From NCBI GenBank assembly GCA_023078555.1, contig CM041196.1, positions 6,521,985 to 6,585,984 on the forward strand: 64,000 nucleotides of DNA, read 5' to 3'. This DNA is from Ulva prolifera. Taxonomy: Eukaryota > Chlorophyta > Ulvophyceae > Ulvales > Ulvaceae. This document shows positions 22,316-34,967 of the stretch, in pieces. Position numbers and translations under genes: made by a program. Each line of letters starts with the position of its first letter. Positions within the stretch are counted from its first letter, which is position 1. The notes beneath the pieces were generated by a model. It was given only the letters and a program-made list of their open reading frames with translations, had not been told where the DNA came from and made no database searches.

Positions 22316-23688
22316 TAGACACTGCAGCAGCATATGCATGCATGCGTGCGCTAGCTCCTTTGGCGCGACCGTCGCTTCAACATTGATGTCCATGACGGGC
22401 AAGGGTAGCTTCAGAGTCCAAACAACACTCATCTTCACACCAATGGCATAGCAGAACAACAAATAACTGCTATGGCCAGGACAGGATACACGCCTATTCT
22501 GGCCATATGACGTCGCTGTTGAGGATCTGACCTCGAGGCTAACTGCAATGTGAACAACGAACCACACCAGGCCAGAGCCCCTGGACAGCATTGATCGGGG
22601 ATGCAGAAAGCAGTAATTTTCAATTGCACATGCGAACCAATTTCGAGCGTCGTCTGCTGAAGTGGACATGCTACCGACGGGAAATGTGGTCGCATTTCGC
22701 ATGCAACGACAGCAAGTTGCTGAAAGCTGTAGACTCCGGAACGACAACATATCGTGACGGCTCGACATCTCAATACCAATGAATCACTGCATCGTCTGTC
22801 CAGTTTCGGGTCCGCGACGGACTGCGAGGAGCTGTGCAACTATGCAATTGCCTTGCGATGCAACTAACACTGTCAATCTACACCTCCAACAGCCACGAAT
22901 TGCAGCTTACTCATTAAAGAGACGCGAATAGCCATGGCGACTGTGATCAGACGGCACCTTGTATGGGACTGTATGGGTTGCGCATCGCCACATCGATCAG
23001 GCACCTGTGCGCGACAACACCGTGTACAAAACAAGGTCAGTCTACACGGCCGAAGAGCATACCTTGATTGCATATTCGGCAGGACATCCGTAAGCTGCCT
23101 GGGCAGTGGTCAAGATAACGCGCGGCTGCCGCTAACAAGCCCGGTCGTCCGTTGATGCAGCGTTTCCATCAAGCTACTCTAGGTCACAACGCAATAGACA
23201 ATTACAGACTAGAAGAATTCGAGGCGCTCAAGCAGCTTCCAGTCGCAATGCTGCGGTGCAGTGTATTCGAGGGCTCCTTTGGCCTGACTGTTCAACCACC
23301 CCAGACCGGCATGAAAACACCACGTCGGCGAACACTGCGTACACACGATACAGAGCATAACCTTTGTGCTACAAGGTCGGTGCTTGACTTTGCATCGAGC
23401 CGCTGAAGCCGGGAGATAGAGCGTGCACAAGAACCTCGTTTCTCGAGTGGCGACCGGGACAGAAGCGCATTCGACAACCAGTAGCGTCAGCCGTACACGA
23501 CGCCTTGAACAGGAAGATGCTTTCCGGGGAATACGCAATGAATTTTGTATCGCTTTCAAGTAACAAAGTCTGCCAGTGCAAATCTGCTGCTCCGCAGCCG
23601 ACCCGTGACTGAAATTTTGGCAGAGCCACTGTATGGCACAATGACATGTCTGCTGCTTCCAGACACCTTTCCCACCACTGTAGTTACA

Positions 23689-25640
23689 GCATGCCAATAC
23701 GGTTTCTAACATGTCTGAGGCCCAGATCCTCAGCACTGACATCTCCAGCCTTGCCAGCGTCTGTGGAGCGGCAACGAATGGATTTCCTGCTGCCTCCAGA
23801 TAGCTTTGAAACAATCTTCATCACAGCATGCCAATACCTTTGCCTACGATGTCTGAGGTCCAGATCCTCAGCACTGACATCTCCAGCCTTGCCAGCATCT
23901 GTGGAGCGGCAACGAATGGGTTGCCTGCTGCTTCCAGATAGCTTTGAAACAATCTTCATCACAGCATGCCAATACCTTTTCCTACGATGTTTGAGGTCCA
24001 GGTCATCAGCACTGACATCTCCAGCCTTGCCAGCATCTGTGGAGCGGCAACGAATGGGTTGCCTGCTGCTTCCACATAGCTTTGGAACAATCTTCATCAC
24101 AGCATGCTAATACCTTTTCCTACGATGTTTGAGGTCCAGGTCATCAGCACTGACATCTCCAGCCTTGCCAGCATCTGTGGAGCGGCAACGAATGGGTTGC
24201 CTGCTGCTTCCACATAGCTTTGGAACAATCTTCATCACAGCATGCCAATACCTTTGCCTACGATGTCTGAGGTCCAGATTCTCAGCACTGACATCTCCAG
24301 CCTTGCCAGCATCTGTGGAGCGGCAACGAATGGATTTCCTGCTGCTTCCAAACAGCTTTGGAACAATCTTCATCACAGCATGCCAATACCTTTGCCTACG
24401 ATGTCTGAGGTCCAGGTCATCAGCACTGACATCTCCAGCCTTGCCAGCATCTGTGGAGCGGCAACGAATGGGTTGCCTGCTGCTTCCACATAGCTTTGGA
24501 ACAATCTTCATCACAGCATGCCAATACGGTTTCTAACATGTCTGAGGCCCAGATCCTCAGCACTGACATCTCCAGCCTTGCCAGCGTCTGTGGAGCGGCA
24601 ACGAATGGATTTCCTGCTGCCTCCAGATAGCTTTGAAACAATCTTCATCACAGCATGCCAATACCTTTGCCTACGATGTCTGAGGTCCAGATCCTCAGCA
24701 CTGACATCTCCAGCCTTGCCAGCATCTGTGGAGCGGCAACGAATGGGTTGCCTGCTGCTTCCACATAGCTTTGGAACAATCTTCATCACAGCATGCCAAT
24801 ACCTTTCCCTACGATGTTTGAGGTCCAGGTCATCAGCACTGACATCTCCAGCCTTGCCAGCATCTGTGGAGCGGCAACGAATGGGTTGCCTGCTGCTTCC
24901 ACATAGCTTTGGAACAATCTTCATCACAGCATGCCAATACGGTTTCTAACATGTCTGAGGCCCAGATCCTCAGCACTGACATCTCCAGCCTTGCCAGCGT
25001 CTGTGGAGCGGCAACGAATGGATTTCCTGCTGCCTCCAGATAGCTTTGAAACAATCTTCATCACAGCATGCCAATACCTTTGCCTACGATGTCTGAGGTC
25101 CAGATCCTCAGCACTGACATCTCCAGCCTTGCCAGCATCTGTGGAGCGGCAACGAATGGGTTGCCTGCTGCTTCCACATAGCTTTGGAACAATCTTCATC
25201 ACAGCATGCCAATACCTTTCCCTACGATGTCTGAGGTCCAGATCCTCAGCACTGACATCTCCAGCCTTGCCAGCATCTGTGGAGCGGCAACGAATGGATT
25301 TCCTGCTGCTTCCAGATAGCTTTGAAACAATCTTCATCACAGCATGCCAATACCTTTTCCTACGATTTTTGAGGTCCAGGTCATCAGCACTGACATCTCC
25401 AGCCTTGCCAGCATCTGTGGAGCGGCAACGAATGGGTTGCCTGCTGCTTCCACATAGCTTTGGAACAATCTTCATCACAGCATGCCAATACCTTTGCCTA
25501 CGATGTCTGAGGTCCAGATCCTCAGCACTGACATCTCCAGCCTTGCCAGCATCTGTGGAGCGGCAACGAATGGATTTCCTGCTGCTTCCAAACAGCTTTG
25601 AAACAATCTTCATCACAGCATGCCAATACCTTTGCCTACA
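23689..25640. repeat. 138-bp tandem array, 14 copies
   Basis: GCATGCCAATAC recurs at 23689, 23827, 23964 and so on every 138 bp to about 25620 (one unit has GCATGCTAATAC). Units differ at diagnostic sites: a CGGTTTCTAACATG start occurs only in units 1, 7 and 10; ATCCTC versus GTCATC; CAGATAGCTTTGAAAC versus CACATAGCTTTGGAAC. The period is a multiple of three, so open frames of 46-residue repeats exist on both strands; I treat these as a by-product of the period. Flanks are non-coding. Confidence 0.95.
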
Positions 25641-26317
25641 ATGTCGAACAGTGCACATGGCATGGCACTGCAACCTTCTACAGAAACAGCACAGAACTGT
25701 GTATGCTGCTGTTTCTGGGCTGCCGTGCTCTCTGCCTCCACTGACATTGCAGAGGATATGCCACTGAATCTACAGACATTGGCTGCAACAGCAGTGTGGT
25801 GATGCATGGTTTTTGTGCTGCCATGCCCTCTGCCCGCACAAGCAGTGCAGTGGACATGCCACTGAACCACGTTGCGATGACAGGGGGTCTGAAGACAACA
25901 GACGCACGGGAAGATCCCCAGCCCGGAAACCCGACTGCAGGGGGCCTCATCTCCCAAACACCCCCCTCACAAACACCGGTATTGACGCAGATGCACCTCG
26001 TGCCGCACCGAACAAATCTGTACTGCTCCGGCCTTGAAAGAGCGAGTACAGGCCATGCAGCTGACACTAATTTCGCTTGCTGGAGAGACTAGAGCAGCCG
26101 GATTGTGGATGCCAAGGACAGATTGCGCCGCATGTGCGAAGAGGGGCGGCCTGACGCCCAGGGCAGCTAGCCAGGTACAACACTAGTAGCAGGGAGCAAC
26201 AATGTGTGAGGTGTGTGCATGTTTCACAAGGACAAAGCCAAAGAGGCAGTTCGACCGCAGACTTTGCGCGCACGACATGAACAGGATGACCGACGGTGTG
26301 ATCAAGCACACATACAT

Positions 26318-26636
26318 GGGCGTGTTACAAGGATAAAGCCGGCATGTCGGGCAGCACAGCGAAATAAGCAAGCAGATCAAGCATACACCCAGACACCCAC
26401 GCACGCCACTCCCATCTCGCACAGAAGGCCCATCACGCCCTCAGCAAACGACACAGATCTGCAGACCGCCAACCACATTCCCACACACCCACACACGCAC
26501 ACAAACGTTTGGGTACCCAACGTTAACGGCCCACACATAACCACACAGCATCCAACACATCAACGCCTGTCGCCGTGCGACAGGGCCGCGCCCAACACAC
26601 TGCTGCCCAAGGCCGCCTATCCTGGCCGCCCGATCG

Positions 26637-26679
<43 letters not shown>

Positions 26680-26790
26680 CCCCAAACCCCACCCCAAGAG
26701 CCACAGCACACCCGGCAAGCCTGGCACCGCCGCGCAGCCCCGCTGGCCCGCGCTGATTCGCACCAGGGACGATGAGTGTGTCTGATGTTG
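26318..26790 (+). repeat. ~450-bp dispersed repeat with internal G tract
   Basis: Collinear with 6078-6520, including the TTACAAGGATAAAG core at its left end, and containing a 39-nt G run where the partner has five G. Additional short core copies flank it at 26226 and 26799. Confidence 0.8.
26638..26676. repeat. Uninterrupted G39 tract
   Basis: Thirty-nine consecutive G within the second ~450-bp repeat. It is the longest pure homopolymer in the window. Confidence 0.9.
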
Positions 26791-27359
26791 GACGGATGTG
26801 TTGCAAGGACACAGTCGCCCAGGAGTCAGGCAGCACCGCCGCCGCGCTCCCGGTCCCGCGGGACCATGTACAAGAACAGAAACAATACCACCGCCATCAG
26901 CGGATGCAAGCACAGCGACATGTCCACTGCAGTCTCGTGCAACGAGATCGTTTCACACATCACTTCGTGGATGAGTGTGGGTGCAGATGACATGGCACTA
27001 ACCGTGCCCATCGCAGCCACAGTAGCCCATTGAAGATGCGATATGCAGGCGCAGCAGTACAGCGCTACGTGTGTCCGCATTGTGTGCTTCCTGTGGCCGT
27101 CCCACCACCTGGACGCAGGTGCACATGGTATACGAGGCAGAGTGATGAGCAGGCATCAACAAATCCCTTATCGCAACCCTACAGCCCACTCCTCGAGGGC
27201 CTACGCTCTTCAGGAACAACCTGACCCACCATATTTCAACACTTACATAGTTTCATGCGCACTTTGCCTGGGGCAACTTCGGGTCATGCCTTCGCAGAAC
27301 AGCGTAGCCATGCAGTTTCGATCATCAGCCACTATACCTGCGCCACGAACGAGATGCCA

Positions 27360-27848
27360 CTAAAGAATCAGTACAGAAAGCTGAATATGTTCAGCACACG
27401 CAATCATTTGAAGCCATTGACTTGAGCTAATCGCGTCAAGGATGTCCATATAATACCAGTCCCGTAGCACAGCACGTTCTCGTAAGACATCTGCAACAGT
27501 CCAAACACCACAACTGCTCGCACCTAGGAATCCTGGAGCTGCAGTGAATGGCACTGCATGCTGGTAAAGAATGGTGCATGAGCATGCGTCCATATTGCAG
27601 CGACACGCACCCCGCTCGTCACTGGATTCCGCATTCAAGTTGGCCCTGCAAGATCGCTGTCCACCCACATGTCCCGTACGACCCGGAATACTGTTCCTGG
27701 CGCGTTTTGCATGTTTGTGGGCTGTCCATAGACTCGACGCTCCCGCAGCCAGCAGCGCGTAGTCGCGCACTTGTGAGGAAGGCTCACCAGAGTCCACAAA
27801 CCATATCACTTCGCACAAATGGTACATACCAGTAGATATAGTCTTCAT
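27360..27848 (-). pseudogene. Degenerate repeated ORF, partner of 38855-39355
   Basis: The plus-strand blocks CGTAAGACATCTGCAACAGTCC and, about 220 bp on, GTGGGCTGTCCATAGAC have counterparts at 39047 and 39272 in the same order and spacing. Translated, the second locus reads an open frame (for example a TVAEILRH and a GYWSIWSMN segment), while here the matching pieces lie in different frames. It is probably a decayed copy of an unidentified repeated, perhaps transposon-borne, protein gene. Confidence 0.35.
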
Positions 27849-28806
27849 TACATATATCTGACGGTTCCATTGTTCGCGGTGCTCCCCGGCCGTCGATGGT
27901 ACCTCGCCAGTGTGTCTTGAATGTGATAGACCATGGTAGAAGAAACAGTTAATCAGAGCCAGCGTCGAGCCTCAAGGTGCCACACTGAACTGTATTGATT
28001 GAACGTAGCTGGTCTGAGCGAGCTTTACGTAAATACCGTACTAGCGCCGGCCGAGGTGGCCGAGATCGATGACAGGTTCAGTGTGATCGAGTCCGTACAC
28101 CGTAAGAACCCGAACCAAGCATCGAATGCATCAAAACAACAATGCATACAGCCGTTTTTACTCAAGTTTCAGCGAAAGCTGTCGTTTGACGGTCTGGGCA
28201 TTCCGCCCTTATCTGGGACGCCCTTACGGCAACGCCAACAGTGGGTACAGACGTGGCCCAGCTGCAGTACTGGCCCAGCTGCAGTACACGTGAGATGCAG
28301 GCAGTTTGGCTAGATTACATATGTTATTGCAAATTCGTGACGACTTCTCTTCGATACATTGATGAATGCTATTGTATATGAACACCATTATGAATGCCAC
28401 AGTGTTGCGCACTCAGGCTGCCAACGAGAATCCGAGTCGGAATGCCCATCGGGGAAAAGGTGACTTAAGTAGAACTCTACAGATTCGATAGAAGCATGGA
28501 TCCTGACTCGAGTGCAGTGAGGCGGCGGTGGAGCAATGCCTCTTACGGCGGGGCGGCGGTGCAAGGCTGCGACACCGGTTTTCAGCCAAACTCGGGGTGT
28601 TGGAATCTCGCATGCAGCATGCGTCACGCGACACCGCTCACCACAAGCTCCGCCATGCATGCACTACACAACAGCGTTGTTGACACCTGGATCGCAGATT
28701 CGCGAAGCACGCAAAAAAGCTGCTGGTGAATGCCTTTGTTGAGTGAGACTGAGTGCGCATGCATAGCAACTTTCCGCACAAGAAACGGTGAAGCACACAG
28801 ATGTTC

Positions 28807-28860
28807 GGGGGTGACACCATGGTATCACCCCCGTATTCTGCGTGTGGCCACACGCAGAAT
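28807..28860. repeat. Two adjacent palindromes
   Basis: 28807-28832 is a 26-nt palindrome with one mismatched pair (GGGGGTGA...TCACCCCC). 28835-28860 is a perfect 26-nt palindrome (ATTCTGCGTGTGG and its complement). Confidence 0.85.
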
Positions 28861-30072
28861 GCCATTTGGAGCTGGTGTGCAAAGTGAGAGGCTCTGCTTG
28901 CAGCAGGACATCACTTGAGGTCAGTATGAAACTCTGGTCGGGCGGAATTGGGAGATGTAGCATGCTGGACATTTGGCCTTGAGGAAGCCAATTCTGACAA
29001 CACAACCTCAGTGGGAATGCAATTCGGGGTGTTGCTTTTGCGTTCTAGGAAGTGTGCACAGCCCAGGCTTGACAATGATGAATTCGGGGGCGTTTTGGAG
29101 CCGCACAGCATGACAAATAGCAGCCATCAGCAGCAATATTTACACGTGGCACTCCTCTAGGTGCCACATAAGCCAATGACCTGTTGCATTTCGGGGCTGG
29201 CATGGCGGACTGCCCCATGGTCAGTCTGATCAGACACCTCAAACCTGGCTGTGAACAGCCCGAATGTGTTTGCAAATTGGAGGCGACGTCCGCGACCCCG
29301 GTCGGCGGGGACAGATCCGCAGCGTCACCCGGGGCCCGCGGGGGGGCAGACTGTTGAACCCTCACATATGCATGGCGGCGTCCGCGTTGCGCGGGTGCTC
29401 CGCAAGCACATCATACATGTGCACCGCGGCCGCGGGGCACCGTACGCATCAGGTGCACCGGATGCGTCATGCTTTCAACATTAAAGTGGGAACGCATGCA
29501 TGCTGCAGCATGCTGCATCAGTAGTCGATACCGTCACGAATCATCAGCAGCGCATAGGCGTGCATAGTCGTGTTGTCAATTGCATGCATGCGTTATGGGC
29601 GTCAACAAACACAGCTAGCGCAGCGCACACGCATCTTCCTCGTAACAGCCTCTCCTCACAGCACAAGCAGCCATATACACACTCGAACTCTCTAGTCGCG
29701 AAGAATCGGCGCGCCAGGATTCCGATGCGATACATGCCTGCTTCATGAGTCAGTGGTGGCGACATAAATGACCGACTGCGAGGGATCCATGCTGGACTGC
29801 CATGGCACTGGCGTGACCTTGTGCTGGTCATCATCGCATGCGCTCAGACCTCACAATGCAAACCACGGGGATCGATCGTCTGTGTATACATGCCGCCTGT
29901 GCTCTGTGCATATGCAGTCGCTCAGACCGGCTGCATCCTCGGCTCACTGTCTAGCGTGATGCCAGCGTGAATTCATAATCCGTTGCGTCAAGGGTCAGCG
30001 ACAGCTGGTGCTTGACACCGGATTTGAAACCGGGTTTGATCTGCACCGCTGCTGCCTCGGGCGTGCGTCAAC

Positions 30073-32733
30073 ATGCTCCGCGTAGCAGTAGCTCTTCTGT
30101 CCTGGCCCATTTTTTTCGCTCAAGTACGTCTAGTCATAGCTCTTTGCAAGTAAACTGCATTGCTAGATCGAGACCGTACATGTGGCGGGTCGTGCTGAAG
30201 GGCAACAGGTCTCTACAAGCAAGGGCAATTGCAATGCCACACATACATACCAGACCAAGTCAGACACGTCGCGCATCAATCGAAACAAGCCTTACGTGTT
30301 TGATTTGCAGGCGCGGTTTCTACATTCTGTGAAGACAGATGCAACGGAGGTCCCCACGTCCGACATGCTCGTTGGGATCGGCAACGCAACATGGTCGGGC
30401 ACGCCTCGCATCATTTCCTGGAACCCCATGGCAGTGATATACGAAGAGTTTTTGTCTGAAGAAGAGTGTGACTACCTGCTGAAGCTGTCCAAGCCGCGCA
30501 TGGAGCCAGCGATGCTCGTCAATAGCGACGAGGAGAAGCACGAACGCAGCGAGACGCGCACAAGCCACGGCGCGTTCATGGACAGTTTTGAAGATGCAAT
30601 CCTGGCAATGATCACAAACAGGATAGGGCATATTGCCAAAGTGCCACCAGGTATGGTTTCCCATGTCTTGTATGCTCACTTTTTCTCACGGTCGGGTATC
30701 GTCAGCATCAAACGCGCTGCAAGTATAATATATGATGTAAGTCGTTCGCAGTTTCGCTGTGCTCTCACGCACATAGACGGTCAATGTCAAGCCCGTTGCT
30801 TGGCACCCAGGCTTCGGAACACCCCTAGCCACACCAGCTATACACAAACTCCATGTGCCATCCCAGCTACATGTAACAATTATAAAAGCCACTTTTACAA
30901 CTGAAACTTGAGATCGTGTGCTTGCCCAACGTTGCATGGAAGTACTGCTGAGCAAACTGTTCTTTACGTGCCTTGATCTGTACAGATCAGCACGTGCTGG
31001 AGGAGTGCAGCTGATAAAGCACATACCATGTGGTATGAACGATCACGGGTGGTTGCGGGGTATCTAGTGTTCACCCCACAGCCGCCGCATGTCAGCGACG
31101 GCGGAGGCGTGGGGTGCTGCCGCGGTGCTGAGCGTAGCGATGCCACGCGTGGCATCGCGAAGTCCCGTTGCTCAGCAGATACGCAACGTTGCTTGGTTAA
31201 CCGCCCCTCCTGGGCCCTGCGCGACGCGAAACGGGCCCCTCCCCCTCCTGGGCCGTGAGCGCAGCGGTGTGCAGAGAACCTGGAGCCATGGCAGGTGATG
31301 AAGTACGGCCCCTCGGAGGGGTACGTGCGGCACGTCGACTACTACACGGAGGAAGAACGCTTCTTCGGCAACGACGTCGAGAAGTTCGGCGGCCACCGCA
31401 TCAAGACCGCGCTGCTTTACCTCACATCAGCCACCGGCGGCGAGACCGTGTTTCCCAAGGCCCTCAAGCCGAACGCCGTGGGGAAGGCCTCCTGCGCAAA
31501 ACGGTGCGCCGCCCGTGCCGCGCCGCCGATGCGACGACCCCTGGCCGATGCTGTAATGCATCGCTGACAGCATTCATCGATTTGCCGATGTATTGCCGAG
31601 GCAATGCCGGGGTGCTGACCGGCTGATGGCGGCGTCATGTACACGACTGCACGCCATGCGCTGCCCACTAGGCGACGCGGGCCTCCGCGGGGGCCGTCCG
31701 CATGCGCTGCCGCTGGTGCGCTGTGCGCTGCGCATGCTGTGTATGAGAAGCCGTTGAGCCTCGGCAGAAGCTTTCTGCGCGACGCCGGCTTGCCGGTGCC
31801 GTTCTGTGGCAGCCTACGCTTGCGGGCATGCGTGCTGTGGGTGGGCAGTGGCCAGTCCGTCTGTCCCGGGGGGGGGGGGGGGGGGGGGGAGGGGGGGGGG
31901 GGATGACTGAGGACAAGAGGGGTTGTATTCCTGGATCCACAGCTGGAGTCGCAGGTACGTATACGTCCGTGAGATTGGGCGCGGGTCATGTGCAGGGGGG
32001 CGGGTGTCGAGTGCAAGCAGGGCACGCTGCTCTTGTTCAACAATGTCCTGCCCAATGGCGAGACGGACCCGCTGACGTCCCATCAGAGCTGCCCGGTGCT
32101 CTCTGGCGAGAAGGTCGTCGTGTCGCGCTTCATCCGCGAGGACGCGTGCCACCTCAACCGCTTCTTCATGTGGCGTAAGTGGAACGGCAACGTCTTCTGT
32201 GAGGACGACCACACCCGCTGCAAGGAGTGGGCCGCGCAGGGCCACTGCACGACCTCGGACGCCGAGCTGCGCGAGCGCATGATCGGCGACGAGGTGCGCT
32301 GCGCATGCTGTGCGTGCTGTGCACGCTGCTTTCTCTGCAGATCACCTGCAGGCACCGTTGCAGGGGCTTTGGCGTAACTGTGATCCTGGGGGTATGAGGG
32401 TTCAGGTGTCTCCACTGGCATGTGGTTGCTCTGTGTGCTGTGCATGCTGTGTCTCTGCTGTGATCGCTGTGTCTTTGTGTGCTGTGCGTGCTGTGGGGCT
32501 GCTGTGAACGCTGTGTCGTGCCGCGGGGGGGCGGTGTCGCGGGCCTGCGCAGGTGCCCATGGCCGTGACGTATGCAGGACTGGACAGGTTTCTGTGAGAA
32601 GACGTGCGGCGCGTGCCGGCCGCTGGAGGACACGGTGGTGGAGCTGCGCAAGGACCTCGGCCAGGACATCCCCCCGGAGGCCGTCACGGGGAGGATGATG
32701 GCAGAGGAAGAGGTGGAGGAGCTGTACGCCTAG
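30073..32733 (+). CDS. Prolyl 4-hydroxylase with C-terminal ShKT domain (5 exons)
   Basis: Fe(II)/2-oxoglutarate dioxygenase that hydroxylates proline in secretory-pathway proteins, in green algae mainly cell-wall or surface glycoproteins; ER/Golgi. Exons are 30073-30123, 30311-30650, 31275-31503, 31996-32293 and 32578-32733 (357 residues) with phases 0, 1, 2, 0 agreeing at every junction. Exon 1 is a signal peptide (MLRVAVALLSWPIFFA). Iron ligands are HVD at residues 150/152 and His236; Lys246 in LSGEK should bind 2-oxoglutarate. The GGETVFPKA and GTLLLFNN blocks match the P4H fold. From Cys275 to Cys319 a six-cysteine-type ShKT module is split across the last intron, ending FCEKTCGAC. Intron 3 carries a G-rich tract. 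A truncated duplicate lies at 50884-51095. Confidence 0.93.
31868..31902. repeat. G-rich tract in P4H intron 3
   Basis: G22, A, G12 within the 492-nt third intron. On the transcribed RNA this is the sense strand, so the pre-mRNA itself would contain the G run. Confidence 0.9.
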
Positions 32734-32786
32734 CGCACCGCGCCTCTACGCCGCCTCCGTGCATGAAGGGCATGCATGTACGACCT

Positions 32787-32787
<1 letters not shown>

Positions 32788-32818
<31 letters not shown>

Positions 32819-32824
32819 CCCCCC
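32788..32824. repeat. C30 tract after the P4H stop
   Basis: Thirty C, one G, then six C, beginning 55 nt downstream of the stop and before the TGTAA signal, so probably within the 3' UTR. Confidence 0.9.
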
Positions 32825-32856
32825 ACTTTCCCCCATCCAATCCCGTGCGCCTCACG

Positions 32857-32861
32857 TGTAA
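32857..32861 (+). terminator. Candidate TGTAA poly(A) signal for P4H
   Basis: TGTAA (in CACGTGTAAATAA) lies 124 nt after the stop codon, as for the helicase gene. Confidence 0.5.
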
Positions 32862-33221
32862 ATAATTCCAGCAGAGTAAGTAGTTCCAACTGTGAATAGA
32901 ATGCATAATCGGTACCTGTCAATGCATCCCAGTTGGCCCACAGAAGCGGCCCCGCAGCTGGGGCTAGTGAAGTCGATGAGCCCCTGCCTGTAATGTGTTC
33001 GATCACCGTCCATGGCCACAATGGCCGTCCATGCAGGACCACGTTCGCTAGGCCACGGGGTGCTGCTGATCTACCGCCGCTGGAGCCTGCGCGGTGTGCT
33101 GTGCTGCGCTGTGCTGCGCTACTCTCTCTGCCACGTGCTGATGCGGCATGCGGGGCAAGTCTGTGCATGCGATCATAACAGACAGTGTGTGCATGTGTGT
33201 ACAGAGCAGTCTTGTGTCGCC

Positions 33222-33305
33222 ATGCAGCCTTTTCAGGCACATCACCCAGAAATCAGACCTGAATATTCGGAATTATTACATGTGACCGGCCCCGACGACC
33301 CCGCA
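33222..33305 (+). repeat. 85-bp dispersed repeat, copy 2 of 4
   Basis: It shares CACCCAGAAATCAGACCTGA, ATATTCGGAATTATT and ACCGGCCCCGACGACCC with the copies at 5192, 49909 and (inverted) 57484. Confidence 0.8.
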
Positions 33306-33950
33306 CTGGTGCAGAGGGCGCAGGCGCACACTGTGGACTCGGTCGACGGACTCCGGAACCGCTCGAGTAGACGGGGGGAGCAGCACAGCACAGCACAGCA
33401 CAGCACGGCGGCCTCCGAGTCAGCACCACCCACCGCCCGGCAGTGCGACTCGGCATGCACGCAGCGCACAGGGGGCAGATGAGGTGCAGCCACTCGATGC
33501 ACGGGCGAGCCATCGTCCCCTGGCCATCGTCCCCTGCCCATGGGCGGCTTGCAGCCACGCCAGAGCTGGTGAACGGCACCCCGGTGCACGTGACTCTGGC
33601 GTCCGTATAGCCATTGCAACTATTTATGTGGCCGTGTCACGCCCAGTCGGAAACTCCATGACACTAGTAGGGGATGGGGGGGTTCAGTGGTGGAGGGGCA
33701 CACCGCGTCCTGATTTGCTGGTACAGTACTGTACCTTACTCGACTTACTGCATGCCTTAACACACACACATACAGGCTGTGAGACGAAGTCCCTAGTCTC
33801 CAATGTATGTTGTGGTCATGTGCCATTTTCTGTAGTGTATGCTGCTGTGCTGGCAGTCACAGTGCACCAGCGTGTTACTTGAGCCCACGGGGGGTCAGGA
33901 GCCCCCTGGCGTGCGGCCACATCAGTTACAGAGGATGTGTGCCTCTCGAG

Positions 33951-34386
33951 TGGGCCCGAAGTGCCGGCCGTTGCGGGCACGCCGCCCATGCACTGCGGGC
34001 AGCCTCAGGGGGCAGCCTGCCTAGCCCCGGCACATGCTCCGCCGCCGAGTGTGTGTGGTTGCTGCCGCCCGGAGGTGCGGGCGTGTGCGGCCGCGTGCGT
34101 GGCCGCGGCATGGGGGGTGGTTCGCGGCAGGTGTGGGTGCGCGTGCCACATACCGTGTTGCGCGTACCTCGAACGCAGGCTGGCCGCGGCTTGGCTGGGT
34201 CTGCTTTGCAGATGTAATGACCGGACGTCTGGCGCGACATGTGTGGCGGCTGGCGCAACCGTGATGAGCGGCGGGCAACGGCAAGATGCTGGAGGCATGC
34301 ATGCGGATGTGGACGTCTCTCTGCATGCGCTGGGTGCTGTGAGAGGTGTCATGCGGCTGTGGTGATGTGCGCGAGCGCGGCAATCC
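33951..34386 (+). repeat. ~435-bp dispersed repeat, unoccupied copy
   Basis: Collinear with 51833-52370 over its whole length (for example CCTCAGGGGGCAGCCTG, CCCCGGCACATGCTCCGCCG, GTGTGGCGGCTGGCGCAAC, GGAGGCATGCATGCGGATGT). At 34356-34369 it has one GCTGTGGTGATGTG where the other copy has two flanking an insertion. Confidence 0.9.
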
Positions 34387-34967
34387 CGGTCAGAGTGCAG
34401 AGCTCGGTGCCTGAAGAGATCTCTAGATCTCTAGATGTGACTGGATGCGAAATACTACAGCTTCTGGAGATGGACGCCCGTTTCCTTCGAGTTCGAGCCG
34501 GCAATTCGCCTGCCGCTACTCACCGATTCGTCTAGTATGACCCTTGCCACTAGTAGTACTACTACTATACGATAGTATCGGGGAGGCTGCAAGGCTTCGC
34601 GTGTCCTAGGTGCTGGTGTGGCTGAGGTGCCGCCTAGGCCTCGCCTGATTACATATTTCGCCTCCCAGGGCGTTGTTCCCACGTCCTGCGAAGTCGTAAC
34701 GTTAACTGCCGGCCGCCGGCATCCGGCGCGAACTGCCGGCTGGTGTGAGGTGAGCCTCAGGTGGATGGCTGCAAGCTCCGGCTGTTTCACTTCTTCGTGA
34801 GCAGACCGCCGGGACACTGCTGGCGCATGTGTGCAGATTCGTCCCCTGTACATGTACCCATGCATATGCAGTAGGCTGGGGGTACAGTATGTACAGACTT
34901 CTGCAGAGTCAGACAGTGTTAATTATCAACGTTGCACATTGTCCTTGCAGCACACCTCACACCCACC

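Larger units (their letters stand above)
21132..23640. other. Intergenic; one palindrome, no supported gene
   Basis: Apart from the palindrome at 22240-22315 and a third copy of its arm (TTTGGCGCGACCGTCGC) at about 22359, this 2.5 kb shows no recognisable gene. The ORFs are short and mutually overlapping on both strands. Confidence 0.4.
25641..30072. other. Intergenic, repeats; no supported gene
   Basis: This holds the second ~450-bp repeat, a G39 tract, a degenerate repeated ORF (27360-27848) and hairpins at 28807-28860. A CGCCCTTA pair sits at about 28206-28228. Nothing else coding is recognised. The promoter of the prolyl 4-hydroxylase lies at its right end but shows no diagnostic motif. 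Confidence 0.5.

Noticed and set aside
23689..25640. CRISPR-like array
   Set aside because: Units are 138 bp with no short identical repeat and variable spacer pattern, and the DNA is eukaryotic.
23640..25770. Long repeat-protein ORFs on both strands across the 138-bp array
   Set aside because: The unit length is a multiple of three and lacks stops in several frames on both strands; no start context, introns or domain support a protein.
28048..28095. tRNA-like stretch (GGTGGCCGAGATCGATG ... GGTTCAGTG)
   Set aside because: It resembles an A box, but there is no proper B box, anticodon arm or acceptor stem pairing.
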